DNA from: Candidatus Woesearchaeota archaeon
Lineage (GTDB): Archaea; Nanobdellota; Nanobdellia; Woesearchaeales; JAHWIC01
Assembly: GCA_019322485.1 (NCBI GenBank)
Contig: JAHWIK010000003.1
Span: 48,282-112,281 of the forward strand
Length of the DNA stretch: 64,000 nucleotides
Direction: 5' to 3'
The position numbers and the translations under genes were made by a program. Every line of letters starts with the position of its first letter. Positions within the stretch are counted from its first letter, which is position 1. This document shows positions 26,882 to 35,628 of this stretch, piece by piece. A model generated the notes under the pieces. That model made no database searches. It was not told where the DNA came from and saw only the letters and a program-made list of their open reading frames with translations.

Positions 26882-29800
26882 AAACCTAACAATTCCTTTG
26901 CATCTGTGTTTGTATTATCCAAATCATAAGCTGCCTGTGCTTCTGCCTTTGCTGCATCAGGCTGTCCTGTCTTTACAAGAGTGGCAGCATAATCAGAACG
27001 CAGCCATGTGTCATCTGGTTTAAGGCCAACCAGCGCTTTAAAATGTTCAGCTGCTCCACCAAAATCTCCTGATTTGAGCAGACTATATGCCTGCTCATAG
27101 CTAGTATCGAAATTTGCTGCAGGCTGGGCAGGAGCTTCTTCTGAAGGTTGAGTCACATCAGTAACCTCTTCTGAAGGTTGAGCTACGTCAGTAACCTCTT
27201 CTGAAGGTTGAGGCATTTTAGTAGTTATATAAGCAATATCTGAGCTTAGTCCAGTATCTTCTGGATGTTTTTGTGCTGCCCTCTCAAGACAATGAAGGGC
27301 GTCCTCAAGGTCTCCGTTCTTAAGCAAGGCATAGCCCATATCATAATCCAAATAAGGATGATCTGGTGAGCGCGCTTTTAATGCCTCAAAAAGACGTACT
27401 GATCCAAGCCATGCTCCATCTCTGTACAGCTGGCTGGCAGCTTCATGGAGTTCGTCATCACTGGAGTATTGGGAGTAAATACGCTTAGAATCCCCATATA
27501 TAGAGTACTCATTCTGATCATCCGGACCATACGCATCATCTCTTATTTTTATAAGTAACACACCATCCTGTATTTTTAAAGCTATATCCATAGCCATTGA
27601 GTCAGACTCGGCTTGGTCTCCTGAATGCGGATGTACCCCCTGATAAACTATATCCTTAAGCTTACCAAGAAACTGGGGGCTTGCTGGGTCTGTTCCTCTA
27701 TTGTAAATGTCCAGTGCATAGGCAGCTACTTGGCTAAGGAATGGTCCGTAATCAACACCAGATGAAGGTATGCTTGCTGCTACATCCTGTATATCAACCT
27801 CTGCCATTAATCCATCAAGGTCATAGTCAGGTTCAACACAAGAAGGAGTAAAGTATCTGGAATCGCGATAAAGTAGTAGACCAGTAGAGAAAGACTCAAA
27901 ATCTGCTCTAAGTTGACTTTCATCAGCACTTGCTGTTGGTTCACTTTTAGTTAACATCCAATCTGCAAGCCTTTGGATATCTATACTCCCATCTGCAACA
28001 AGCTCATTCATATAGTGAGCCAGGTCCTTTTCAAAGCTAGCCACACAATCTGGCTTGAGAAGTGGCGTGATCTCATATGATAAAGGTCTTGTAACCAACT
28101 CCCTTAGCTGATTAATTCTATATACTCCTCTTAATTCAGCAATCCTTATATAATCCTCTGCAGTTTCATCATCATCCAGATTTGCCTGCAAATCCAGTGC
28201 ATTCTCATTATCTGGTTCAGATTCCAAAACTGACTCTACCTGGGCTTTTGCTCCTGCAACGTCTCCTTTCTGAGCTAAAGCGCATGCAAGGGCATAGCGT
28301 GTGCCAGTATTTGGGCTTAACTCAACAGCTTTTTCAAAAGCAGCAACAGCTCTGTTAACATCACCTATCTGAAGCAAAGAATATCCATGGAAATAGTGCA
28401 GCAAAGAACTGTCTGGAGTGTTGTCAGCTAAATCCTTGCTGGAAGAAAGAATTGCCAGCACTTCATCTGGCCGTCCTCTTGCTGCATAAAGGCCTATTGT
28501 ATCCAATTTAATTTGATGATATTGGGGATCTGTTTCTGCGCATTCGCTTTGGGCCTTTAGTTTCTCAGCTAGTTTGTCATCTAAATGCTTATTGCCCTCA
28601 AGCCTGGCAACATCCACATAATCTAAAGATATAGCTATTCTCTCTAACTTAGGATCCTCATCCACAGGGGCTCTGCCTAATGACTCTTCTAAGATTGAAT
28701 ATAATGTTTCTGCAAGAGTGTATTTCCCCTCTTCAAGAAACTTATTAAGCAAGCCAAATTGATCTAAAAGACTATGAAAGCGGTCTTGTGCCCTTACGCC
28801 TGAAACCCATTCCTGGAATCCGTCTTGGTAGGCTTCAATTTCTCTTAATTCAATTTCTGAAGAATGAAAATCATTTGGAGACAGCTTCCTAATAAACTGA
28901 ACCTTAGTGTTTGTAAGCGAGTCAAGTCTCGTTTCTAAAGGCTCTAACGGAATACCACTTGCTTTCAAGGTTTCCTCAACTGCCTCCACATCATCTTTGG
29001 TATAAGAAGATTCATCAAATGATGTTATCCCCTTGCTTTTGAGTCCTTTCCAGATCTTATGTTGCAACCATACCCGTTTAAGAGCATCCATCACATCAAT
29101 AGAAGAAAATACCTTCCAAGCTATTTTCCAAACACTATCTTCACCAACTCCATCAGGATCTTGTGGGAATAACCTATATGCACTATCCAGATACAGGAGT
29201 GCATGCACAAAATTCTCGTTTTCTAAAGCTGATTCAATGTGATATGCTACTTTCCCAAAGCCAAGTTTGTATGCTTGTCTTCTTATTTTTTTGGCTTTAC
29301 GCGGGACTCTGACTCCAAAAGCGTTTGCAAAGCGTTCTATATTATAGGTTGCACACACTGCAGATGCATAGTTTTCTTCCATGCTTTCCCTAGCAAGCTC
29401 TGAAAGATCCTGGATTAGTTCGCCTGCTAATCTTGTTGCGCCTAAATCCCTCAGCTGCCCTGGGGTTGCGTGGTTTCTTACCTTAAGCAAGAAATCTTCT
29501 GCAATGGCATATTCTACTGATTCAAAAGCTCTCTGGGCATAGTCAAATCCTTTTTGCAGAATCCTGCCCTTGGTCACACCAGCAACAATCTCTAGATTAG
29601 ATTTATCTGCAGCCTCCAGTAAAGCCAGCGCTAAATTGAAATTTTGTTTTGCAAGATGAAAATACTGCTCTTGGTCTCCAGGGGATTCTGGCACATCCAA
29701 TAAGGAAGTAATGTTATCCCTGTACAATCCTCTGGACATCTCAACGAGCTGAGAAGGGACTGCATTGCCTGTTTCACGGCTATAGGTTTCCAGAATATGC

Positions 29801-29979
29801 GGCAGTGATGTAAGGAACACAAAAGCCTGGGATGGGTCTTGAAAATCAATATCATCTCTTAATTCACGCTTAAGGCTGCGTTCTTGCTCTCCTGCTAGCA
29901 CAATATCTAGTATATTTTCCTCTATCCCAGCAGTTGGGTCCATAGTAGGACTCTCTGTATCAATACTGATTTCCTTCAC
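26878..29979 (-). CDS. TPR-operon protein 1, giant helical repeat protein
   Basis: A 1033-residue, largely alpha-helical soluble protein and the first gene of the four-gene operon. Recognisable TPR-like units lie near residues 525-600 (SLLHYFHGYSLLQIGDVNRA, VAAFEKAVELSPNTGTRYAL) and 865-930 (ASQLYRDGAWLGSVRLFEAL, YDMGYALLKNGDLEDAL). A linker with a repeated 10-residue unit (SEEVTDV-Q-P) follows, then the shared terminal TPR module. The N-terminal half is helical and unassigned. The start is GTG at 29979, with GGTGA overlapping it. A TATA-like box is near 30015-30024. It may be a scaffold for the other three proteins (inference). Confidence 0.75.
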   Translation of the reverse strand: MKEISIDTESPTMDPTAGIEENILDIVLAGEQERSLKRELRDDIDFQDPSQAFVFLTSLPHILETYSRETGNAVPSQLVEMSRGLYRDNITSLLDVPESPGDQEQYFHLAKQNFNLALALLEAADKSNLEIVAGVTKGRILQKGFDYAQRAFESVEYAIAEDFLLKVRNHATPGQLRDLGATRLAGELIQDLSELARESMEENYASAVCATYNIERFANAFGVRVPRKAKKIRRQAYKLGFGKVAYHIESALENENFVHALLYLDSAYRLFPQDPDGVGEDSVWKIAWKVFSSIDVMDALKRVWLQHKIWKGLKSKGITSFDESSYTKDDVEAVEETLKASGIPLEPLETRLDSLTNTKVQFIRKLSPNDFHSSEIELREIEAYQDGFQEWVSGVRAQDRFHSLLDQFGLLNKFLEEGKYTLAETLYSILEESLGRAPVDEDPKLERIAISLDYVDVARLEGNKHLDDKLAEKLKAQSECAETDPQYHQIKLDTIGLYAARGRPDEVLAILSSSKDLADNTPDSSLLHYFHGYSLLQIGDVNRAVAAFEKAVELSPNTGTRYALACALAQKGDVAGAKAQVESVLESEPDNENALDLQANLDDDETAEDYIRIAELRGVYRINQLRELVTRPLSYEITPLLKPDCVASFEKDLAHYMNELVADGSIDIQRLADWMLTKSEPTASADESQLRADFESFSTGLLLYRDSRYFTPSCVEPDYDLDGLMAEVDIQDVAASIPSSGVDYGPFLSQVAAYALDIYNRGTDPASPQFLGKLKDIVYQGVHPHSGDQAESDSMAMDIALKIQDGVLLIKIRDDAYGPDDQNEYSIYGDSKRIYSQYSSDDELHEAASQLYRDGAWLGSVRLFEALKARSPDHPYLDYDMGYALLKNGDLEDALHCLERAAQKHPEDTGLSSDIAYITTKMPQPSEEVTDVAQPSEEVTDVTQPSEEAPAQPAANFDTSYEQAYSLLKSGDFGGAAEHFKALVGLKPDDTWLRSDYAATLVKTGQPDAAKAEAQAAYDLDNTNTDAKELLGL
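26881..27110 (-). repeat. C-terminal TPR module, copy 1
   Basis: The 3' end of the giant TPR gene, about 78 codons, closely matching copy 2 at DNA and protein level. Confidence 0.8.
27136..27211 (-). repeat. 30-bp tandem repeat, 2.5 units, in linker
   Basis: TCTTCTGAAGGTTGAG recurs at 27137, 27167 and 27197 (plus strand), an exact 30-bp period. It encodes the Ser-Glu-Glu-Val-Thr-Asp-Val type linker just before the terminal TPR module, and probably varies in copy number between strains. Confidence 0.85.
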
Positions 29980-30128
29980 CTATCTCTATATTTTATAGTG
30001 CAATAGTGCGCATCATTTATAAATCTTTCCTTTTTTAGGACTCTTTAGTAGTGACATACATGATAAGAAACACGCCAAAAAAAGAGCATCTAATACTACC
30101 TTTTTAGACAACAAAACTTTATAAAGAA

Positions 30129-30147
30129 GTTGGATATCAAATCCAAC
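30129..30147. promoter_or_regulatory. Inverted repeat between TATA and start (operator candidate)
   Basis: GTTGGAT-ATCAA-ATCCAAC lies immediately after the TATA box TTTATAAA (30118-30125) and ends at the ATG at 30148. A repressor bound here would block TBP/TFB-directed initiation. Confidence 0.5.
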
Positions 30148-30507
30148 ATGAGGGGCGTTTTAACGCTTAGTGTACTGGCAGCTTTAATCGCGATACTTGC
30201 TTTAGGGGGATATATAACCGGCAGGAAGGATACATCCTCTGGAAAAGAGGTTACAGTGATAATAACTACCTTAGGCAAGACATCAATTGAAAGATTTGAT
30301 GTGACTGGTTTTAGTGCTTTAGAGGTTTTGGAATCAACCCATGATGTAGGAACAACCTCTGGTTATATCAAGTGTATAGATGATGTTTGCGGCGGGAAGG
30401 AGTATCACTGGCTGTATTATGTTAATGGCAGGAGTGTCCCAAAAAGTTCAGATGGTTATCAGGTAAAAAGAGGAGACATAATAGAATTCAGATTTGGAAA
30501 AAGATGA
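30148..30507 (+). CDS. DUF4430 membrane-anchored protein
   Basis: A small protein with an N-terminal hydrophobic anchor (TLSVLAALIAILALGGYI) followed by a DUF4430 (transcobalamin-like) domain. Hallmarks are TGFSALEVLEST, HWLYYVNGRSVP and the closing GYQVKRGDIIEFRF. In the family this fold binds cobalamin-like or unknown ligands at the cell surface. A longer frame from TTG at 30130 exists, but it lies only a few bases after the TATA box; ATG at 30148 is 26 nt downstream of the TATA and is preferred (119 residues). Confidence 0.75.
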   Translation: MRGVLTLSVLAALIAILALGGYITGRKDTSSGKEVTVIITTLGKTSIERFDVTGFSALEVLESTHDVGTTSGYIKCIDDVCGGKEYHWLYYVNGRSVPKSSDGYQVKRGDIIEFRFGKR

Positions 30508-30517
30508 GGTGGTTAAA

Positions 30518-31918
30518 ATAAGAAAATTGTTGGTATTGTTAATAGGACTATTTGTGATAAATGCGGTTTATGCTGCAAACGTTGGATGGGTTGTAAAGTT
30601 CCCTGACAACAGTATAGAAAAAGGCTGCGCACAGGTAAATGATGATGCAAATGGCTATGAGCTGTTGCAGGCAACCGGACTTACACTTCTATGGAGCAGC
30701 TATGGCACTTACGGCCATGGTTTATGCAAGATAAATGGAGTAGGTGATGATGTAGCTGGAGGGGGCTGTGCTTTTTCCGGCAATTGGTGGAATTTTGACA
30801 TACTAATAGATAACGCCTGGCAACAGATGCCTGTTGGCTATGACACACCAGGCGGCTGTTGGGATGGAAACATACTCTCATGGGGGGGGCATTACTGTGC
30901 TCAAAACGGTGATGTCCTTGGCTGGGCTTATAGCAACGGAACAGGCTTTCCAGATGTTTATACATTTGATGAGTTGTGTCCAAGCAAACTAATGATAACT
31001 GAGCTCAAGGCTTATGTGGATGGAGAGAAGGTTTCTGGTGCTGATGAAACTGGCGGAAGAATCAAGGATGCAAAGCCAGAATCTGAAATCAAACTAAAAC
31101 TAGAGGTTTCAAACCTATACACTGACAATGAGGATATTGACATAGATGATATTGCTGTCACAGCAACAATAGATGATATTGATGATGGTGATGAGCTTGA
31201 GGAGGAAAGTGATGAATTTGACCTAGAGGCTGATAAGGAGGAAGACATAGAGATAATATTTAATGTGCCGCTAAAGGTTGAGGAAGATAATTACCAGATG
31301 ACCATAGTGTTAGAAGGAGAGGATTCTGATGGCTGGGAGCATGAACAAACACTTGAGCTTGAGGTAGAGGTTGACAAGGAAAAGCACGAGCTGAGATTTT
31401 TCGATGTGGACCTGGCGCCAAGCACGCTCAAATGCGACAGAGCAACAAGGCTGGATCTTAGGATAACAAACCTCGGCACAAGTGATGAGGATGTTGACCT
31501 GGAGATAGAAAACAGCGCATTAGGCATAAGAATAACAGATACCTTTGAGCTTGAGGAAGACCCTGATGATGATGACAATGATTTTGAAAGCGAGTATTTT
31601 ATCAGCATCGATGATGATGTTGCTGCAGGAAGTTACCCTATAAAGATAACTGCTGAATATGGAAGCAAAAAAGAGTCTGAAACTGTAAACCTGGAGATTG
31701 AAGATTGTGCAACTAGTGGCGGAGAGATAAAAGAAGGTACCCTTATTTCACAATATCAAGGGCTGCCTCCTGGATATCCTTCCTATACCCCAGAGGCAAT
31801 CGTACAAGAGGGAGAGCCAGAACCAGCCAGGTTTGGGGGTGCTTCTCTTATAATAGTCCTGGCTGAGGTCATGGTTATAGTTATTGGTGTTGTGGCGTTT
31901 TTAGTGCTCAAACCTTAA
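30518..31918 (+). CDS. Surface protein: DUF4430-like head, acidic domains, C-terminal TM
   Basis: Encodes a secreted, membrane-anchored protein. A signal peptide (RKLLVLLIGLFVINAVYA) is followed by a DUF4430-like head (about 20-150), two acidic beta-rich domains (about 155-400) and a C-terminal TM (ASLIIVLAEVMVIVIGVVAF). The best start by ribosome-site spacing is the codon ATA at 30518: GAGGTGG lies 5 nt upstream, as GAGGTG does before ATG in other genes. In-frame TTG codons at 30494 and 30527 are alternatives. The acidic part is paralogous to the gene at 62568. Confidence 0.75.
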   Translation: MRKLLVLLIGLFVINAVYAANVGWVVKFPDNSIEKGCAQVNDDANGYELLQATGLTLLWSSYGTYGHGLCKINGVGDDVAGGGCAFSGNWWNFDILIDNAWQQMPVGYDTPGGCWDGNILSWGGHYCAQNGDVLGWAYSNGTGFPDVYTFDELCPSKLMITELKAYVDGEKVSGADETGGRIKDAKPESEIKLKLEVSNLYTDNEDIDIDDIAVTATIDDIDDGDELEEESDEFDLEADKEEDIEIIFNVPLKVEEDNYQMTIVLEGEDSDGWEHEQTLELEVEVDKEKHELRFFDVDLAPSTLKCDRATRLDLRITNLGTSDEDVDLEIENSALGIRITDTFELEEDPDDDDNDFESEYFISIDDDVAAGSYPIKITAEYGSKKESETVNLEIEDCATSGGEIKEGTLISQYQGLPPGYPSYTPEAIVQEGEPEPARFGGASLIIVLAEVMVIVIGVVAFLVLKP

Positions 31919-31985
31919 TGTACTACCCTAAAGTAGATACATAAACGAAAGCTTTAAATAGGATTAAATTATCCCCTAGCCCACA

Positions 31986-32747
31986 ATGATAGTTCAAAAA
32001 GAATTTTTGAATGAGATAAAGTTATATTTCAACATTAATGCTTATGAAGTGAAATTGTGGACAGCATTGTTGTCAAGAGGAATTGCAACTGCTGGAGAGC
32101 TTGCAGATATTTCTGGTGTGCCAAGGTCGAGATGCTACGATGTTCTGGAGAGCCTCGAGAAGAAGGGCTTTATTATACAAAAGATAGGAAAGCCAATAAA
32201 GTATATTGCTGTGCAGCCAGAGGTCATAACTGAACGAGTTAAGAAACAGGTTAACCTTGATGCTGAGCAGCAAATGGGCATTATAGACGGCATCAAAAGC
32301 ACAGATGTATTCAAGGAATTAGAATTGCTGCATAAAACCGGCATAGACCATGTAGATCCTTCTGATTTAACAAATTCAATATCTGGAAGAGAGAACCTGT
32401 ACAGGTTAATGAAAGACATGATTGAACGGGCAAAAACATCTATTACAATAGCAACCACAGAACTTGGGTTGAAAAGAAAAACGCCTTTTTTAAAGAAAAC
32501 CCTAAAGGTTTTGCAAAAGAAAGGCATTAAGACAACCTTGATAATTCCAGCAAATGCTGCAGTTGATAAGAGTATTAAGAATATTGTAAAAATAAAGAAG
32601 ATTAATTCTAATGTTAGATTCGTGAATATTGATAACAAAGAGATACTATTCATGCTTACAAGCGATGAAGTCAATCCAAACTATGATTCTGGTGTATGGA
32701 TAAAATCAAAGTTCTTTACAAATGCTTTGCAGGGTTTGTTTGAATAA
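31986..32747 (+). CDS. TrmB family transcriptional regulator
   Basis: A 253-residue protein with an N-terminal TrmB winged helix (about 8-75: AYEVKLWTALLSRGIATAGEL, then SGVPRSRCYDVLESLEKKGF) and a C-terminal phospholipase-D-like ligand domain (about 125-250). In archaea this family usually regulates sugar uptake or metabolism. No sugar transporter is adjacent, so the target is unknown. A CTTTAAATAG box lies 30 nt before the ATG. Confidence 0.85.
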   Translation: MIVQKEFLNEIKLYFNINAYEVKLWTALLSRGIATAGELADISGVPRSRCYDVLESLEKKGFIIQKIGKPIKYIAVQPEVITERVKKQVNLDAEQQMGIIDGIKSTDVFKELELLHKTGIDHVDPSDLTNSISGRENLYRLMKDMIERAKTSITIATTELGLKRKTPFLKKTLKVLQKKGIKTTLIIPANAAVDKSIKNIVKIKKINSNVRFVNIDNKEILFMLTSDEVNPNYDSGVWIKSKFFTNALQGLFE

Positions 32748-32822
32748 GTAGTAAAACCAAAACATTTAAATATAACTTATTACCCACATAGTTTCAATTC
32801 TAATAAGGAATTCTGATAAAGA

Positions 32823-33467
32823 ATGGTAGAAGATAAAGACATAATGAAGACAGGCACAACAACTGTAGGAATAGTTTGTAAAGACGGTATTGTGCTGGCA
32901 GCTGATAAAAGGGTAACCTCCGGCTACTTGGTTTCTTTCAAGGAATTTGATAAAATAATAATCATAAACAAGAACATTGCTGTAACAGTTGCTGGTACTG
33001 TTTCTGATGTACAGCTGTTAAGCAAGTACATAAAGGCAGAATTAAACCTAAAGAAGATAAGGACAGGCAGGGAAGTAAAGGTAAAAGAGGCAGTTAATCT
33101 GCTGGGGATGCTTGTTTATAACAATATAAGGAAGTTAAGCCTGATACCAGGTATAAGCCATTTTGTTGTTGGCGGCAGGGATGATGAAGGCTTTCACTGC
33201 TATGATTTAGGTGCTGATGGTTCTATAATAAAGCAGAATAAATATGTGTCATCCGGCTCAGGTTCGGTAATGGCCTATGGTGTATTGGAAACATTGTACA
33301 AGGAAGACATGAGTGTTGATGAAGGAGTGAAGCTGGCTGTTAAGGCAATTAATGCAGCAGTGCAGCGTGACATTGCATCTGGAAATGGAGTAAGTGTAAT
33401 AAGTGTAACAAGCGAAGGAGCCAAGAAGGTATTGAGCAAGAATATTGACATGACTTTGAAATTATAA
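32823..33467 (+). CDS. psmB: Proteasome subunit beta
   Basis: The catalytic subunit of the 20S proteasome. A short propeptide ends at Gly11, and the mature chain starts at the nucleophile Thr12 (KTG|TTTVGIV). The catalytic lysine is in LAADKRVTSG and the SGSGSVMAYGVLE segment is typical. The 214-residue length is normal. A small stem (AATTC/GAATT) lies in the ~30-nt leader. The alpha subunit is not in the window. Confidence 0.95.
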   Translation: MVEDKDIMKTGTTTVGIVCKDGIVLAADKRVTSGYLVSFKEFDKIIIINKNIAVTVAGTVSDVQLLSKYIKAELNLKKIRTGREVKVKEAVNLLGMLVYNNIRKLSLIPGISHFVVGGRDDEGFHCYDLGADGSIIKQNKYVSSGSGSVMAYGVLETLYKEDMSVDEGVKLAVKAINAAVQRDIASGNGVSVISVTSEGAKKVLSKNIDMTLKL

Positions 33468-33733
33468 GGATTCTTAATCATTAAAAAATTATCATTGGGT
33501 TCACAAACCCTTTAACCAAACAAAGTTTGTCTTTAAGACGAAGTTTCACTTTATTGAGTTTTAATTGTTATAATATAAAAAATTAAATAATAAAAAACAC
33601 AACCACATGCACAACTCTTTGAAATGCAAAGCATTTCTAAGATGCCAGAAATCGCTTTGCGATTTCTCAGCATATTTGCGATTGCTAAAAGTAAACCAAG
33701 TGATAAAATATAGCTGATTAAAAAAATTCTAAA
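33468..33733. repeat. Intergenic region with two perfect short palindromes
   Basis: No credible ORF is seen in these 266 bases between psmB and aCPSF1. They hold GAAATGC-AAA-GCATTTC (33621-33637) and GAAATCGC-TTT-GCGATTTC (33648-33666), both perfect stems with 3-nt loops from the same family as 5540-5560. A weaker GGGTT..AACCC stem is near 33498. They may act as terminators, processing sites or small-RNA stems. Confidence 0.6.
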
Positions 33734-35626
33734 ATGGCAGATATTATAAAAGAAATAATGAAGCATTTGCCAGCAAACAAGATAAGTGCAGCTGGCTTTG
33801 AAGGAGCTAATATTGTGCTCTATACTAAAGATGAGGATTTCTTCCTGAATAACAACGGGCTGATTAAGAAGATAGTGGATGATATAAAGAAACGTGTTGA
33901 ACTAAGACCAGACCCTGCAATAACAATGGATATGGAGAAAGCAGAAAAGACAATAAAAGAGATAATCCCAAAGGAGTCTGGCATTGACCAGGTTATCTTT
34001 GACCCTCACCGTAGCATGGTTGTTATAGAGGCTGAAAAGCCTGGCTTAGCTATAGGAAAGCAGGGGGCATTCCTGAGGGACATTAGAACAAAGACATCAT
34101 GGGTTCCGCTAATAAGAAGGAAGCCTGCACTAAGGTCAAAGCTTATTGAAAATATAAGGGCTGTTCTTTACAAACATTCTGATTATAGAAGGAAATTCCT
34201 GGACAAGATAGGCCATAGAATCTATGACGGCTGGATACGCGAAAAGAAACAGGAATGGATAAGGGTAAGTTTTTTAGGAGGAGCTAGACAAGTGGGCAGA
34301 AGCTGCTTATTTTTACAGACACCTGAATCAAGGGTTTTATTAGATTGCGGTGTTGATGTTGCTTCTGATAAGGGGGCGTATCCATTTTTGGAAGCGCCTG
34401 AATTTAATATAAGTGATCTTGATGCGGTTATAGTAACTCATGCTCATCTTGACCATTGCGGTTTTGTCCCTTATCTTTTCAAGTACGGCTTTAGGGGTCC
34501 TGTTTATTGCACTGAACCTACCAGGGATGTTATGTCTCTGCTTATGCTTGATTATGTCAAGATAATGAGGGGGGAAGGCAAAGAGCCTATTTATACTTCT
34601 GAAGAAATCAAGGAAATGGTTAAGCACACTGTCTGCCTGGATTTTGAAGAAGTAACTGATGTTACACCTGATGTAAGGGTTACTTTGTATAATGCCGGCC
34701 ATGTACTTGGAAGCTCAATGGTTCATATGCATATTGGCAATGGTCTGCATAACTTATTGTACACAGGTGATATGAAGTTTGGCAGGACTTCCTTGTTAGA
34801 GCCTGCAGCTACTGTTTTTCCAAGGCTTGAGACTGCTATACTAGAATCAACCTATGGCGGAAAAGAGAATGTACTGCCTCCAAGGTTTGATACTGACGAG
34901 CAGTTCAGGAAGTATATTGCAGATACCATCAAAAGGGGGGGCAAGATACTTATCCCAGTTCTTGGTTCTGGAAGGGCCCAGGAGGTTATGGTTTTGATTG
35001 AAAACAGCGTCAGGAATGGTTTGCTTGACAAGGTCCCTGTTTATGTTGACGGCATGGTATGGGATATTACTGCTATCCATACAGCTTATCCTGAGTTTTT
35101 GAATAAGAACGTCAGGAAATCCATATTCCACAAAGACCAGAATCCATTCCTTTCTGACATCTTTAAAGAGGTTGGCTCACAGAAAGAGCGTATGGAGGTA
35201 ATTGAGGAGACAGGCTCCTGCGTTATAATTGCAACCTCTGGTATGCTGATTGGAGGTCCATCTGTAGAGTACTTAAAGCATCTTGCTGATAATCCAAAGA
35301 ATTCATTAGCATTTGTCTGTTACCAAGGTGAGGGTTCTCTTGGTAGAAGAATACAAAGAGGCGAGAAAGAATTTACTTTAGGGTCAGCAGCCAAGCCAGA
35401 GATAGTCCAGATTAAGCTTGAGGTCAAGACAGTAGAAGGCTTTACAGGCCACTCTGGAAGGAACCAGTTAATGAATTTTATCTATAAATGCGAGCCAAAG
35501 CCAAAGAAGGTTATTGTGGACCATGGCGAAAGTTCAAGGTGCTTAGACTTAGCCAGTTCTATACATAAAGCAAACCGCATTGAGACATCTGCACCTAGAA
35601 ATCTGGATTGTATAAGGATAAAATAA
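33734..35626 (+). CDS. aCPSF1 beta-CASP KH ribonuclease
   Basis: Archaeal homologue of CPSF73, used for RNA 3'-end processing and transcription termination at U-rich sites. The 630-residue protein has N-terminal KH-type domains (about 1-150, with GLAIGKQGAFLRDI), a metallo-beta-lactamase core (about 185-400, with the motif THAHLDHCGFVP and later NAGHVLGSSMVHM), a beta-CASP insert (about 400-560) and the C-terminal FTGHSGRNQL motif. The length and order match archaeal aCPSF1. Confidence 0.94.
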   Translation: MADIIKEIMKHLPANKISAAGFEGANIVLYTKDEDFFLNNNGLIKKIVDDIKKRVELRPDPAITMDMEKAEKTIKEIIPKESGIDQVIFDPHRSMVVIEAEKPGLAIGKQGAFLRDIRTKTSWVPLIRRKPALRSKLIENIRAVLYKHSDYRRKFLDKIGHRIYDGWIREKKQEWIRVSFLGGARQVGRSCLFLQTPESRVLLDCGVDVASDKGAYPFLEAPEFNISDLDAVIVTHAHLDHCGFVPYLFKYGFRGPVYCTEPTRDVMSLLMLDYVKIMRGEGKEPIYTSEEIKEMVKHTVCLDFEEVTDVTPDVRVTLYNAGHVLGSSMVHMHIGNGLHNLLYTGDMKFGRTSLLEPAATVFPRLETAILESTYGGKENVLPPRFDTDEQFRKYIADTIKRGGKILIPVLGSGRAQEVMVLIENSVRNGLLDKVPVYVDGMVWDITAIHTAYPEFLNKNVRKSIFHKDQNPFLSDIFKEVGSQKERMEVIEETGSCVIIATSGMLIGGPSVEYLKHLADNPKNSLAFVCYQGEGSLGRRIQRGEKEFTLGSAAKPEIVQIKLEVKTVEGFTGHSGRNQLMNFIYKCEPKPKKVIVDHGESSRCLDLASSIHKANRIETSAPRNLDCIRIK

Positions 35627-35628
35627 GT

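Noticed and set aside
22123..29979. Direct repeats of the TPR operon read as a CRISPR or transposon
   Set aside because: The repeats are in-frame coding modules of 200-270 bp at gene ends, with no spacers, terminal inverted repeats or transposase.
30060..30108. 15-codon ORF starting at ATG 30060
   Set aside because: The nearest TATA is about 40 nt upstream, unlike the leaderless spacing, and its composition is unremarkable.
31012..31608. Minus-strand Ser-rich frames opposite the acidic surface-protein domains
   Set aside because: Asp/Glu-rich coding DNA always gives Ser-rich antisense frames; no promoter or ribosome site supports them. The same holds for 62888-63238.
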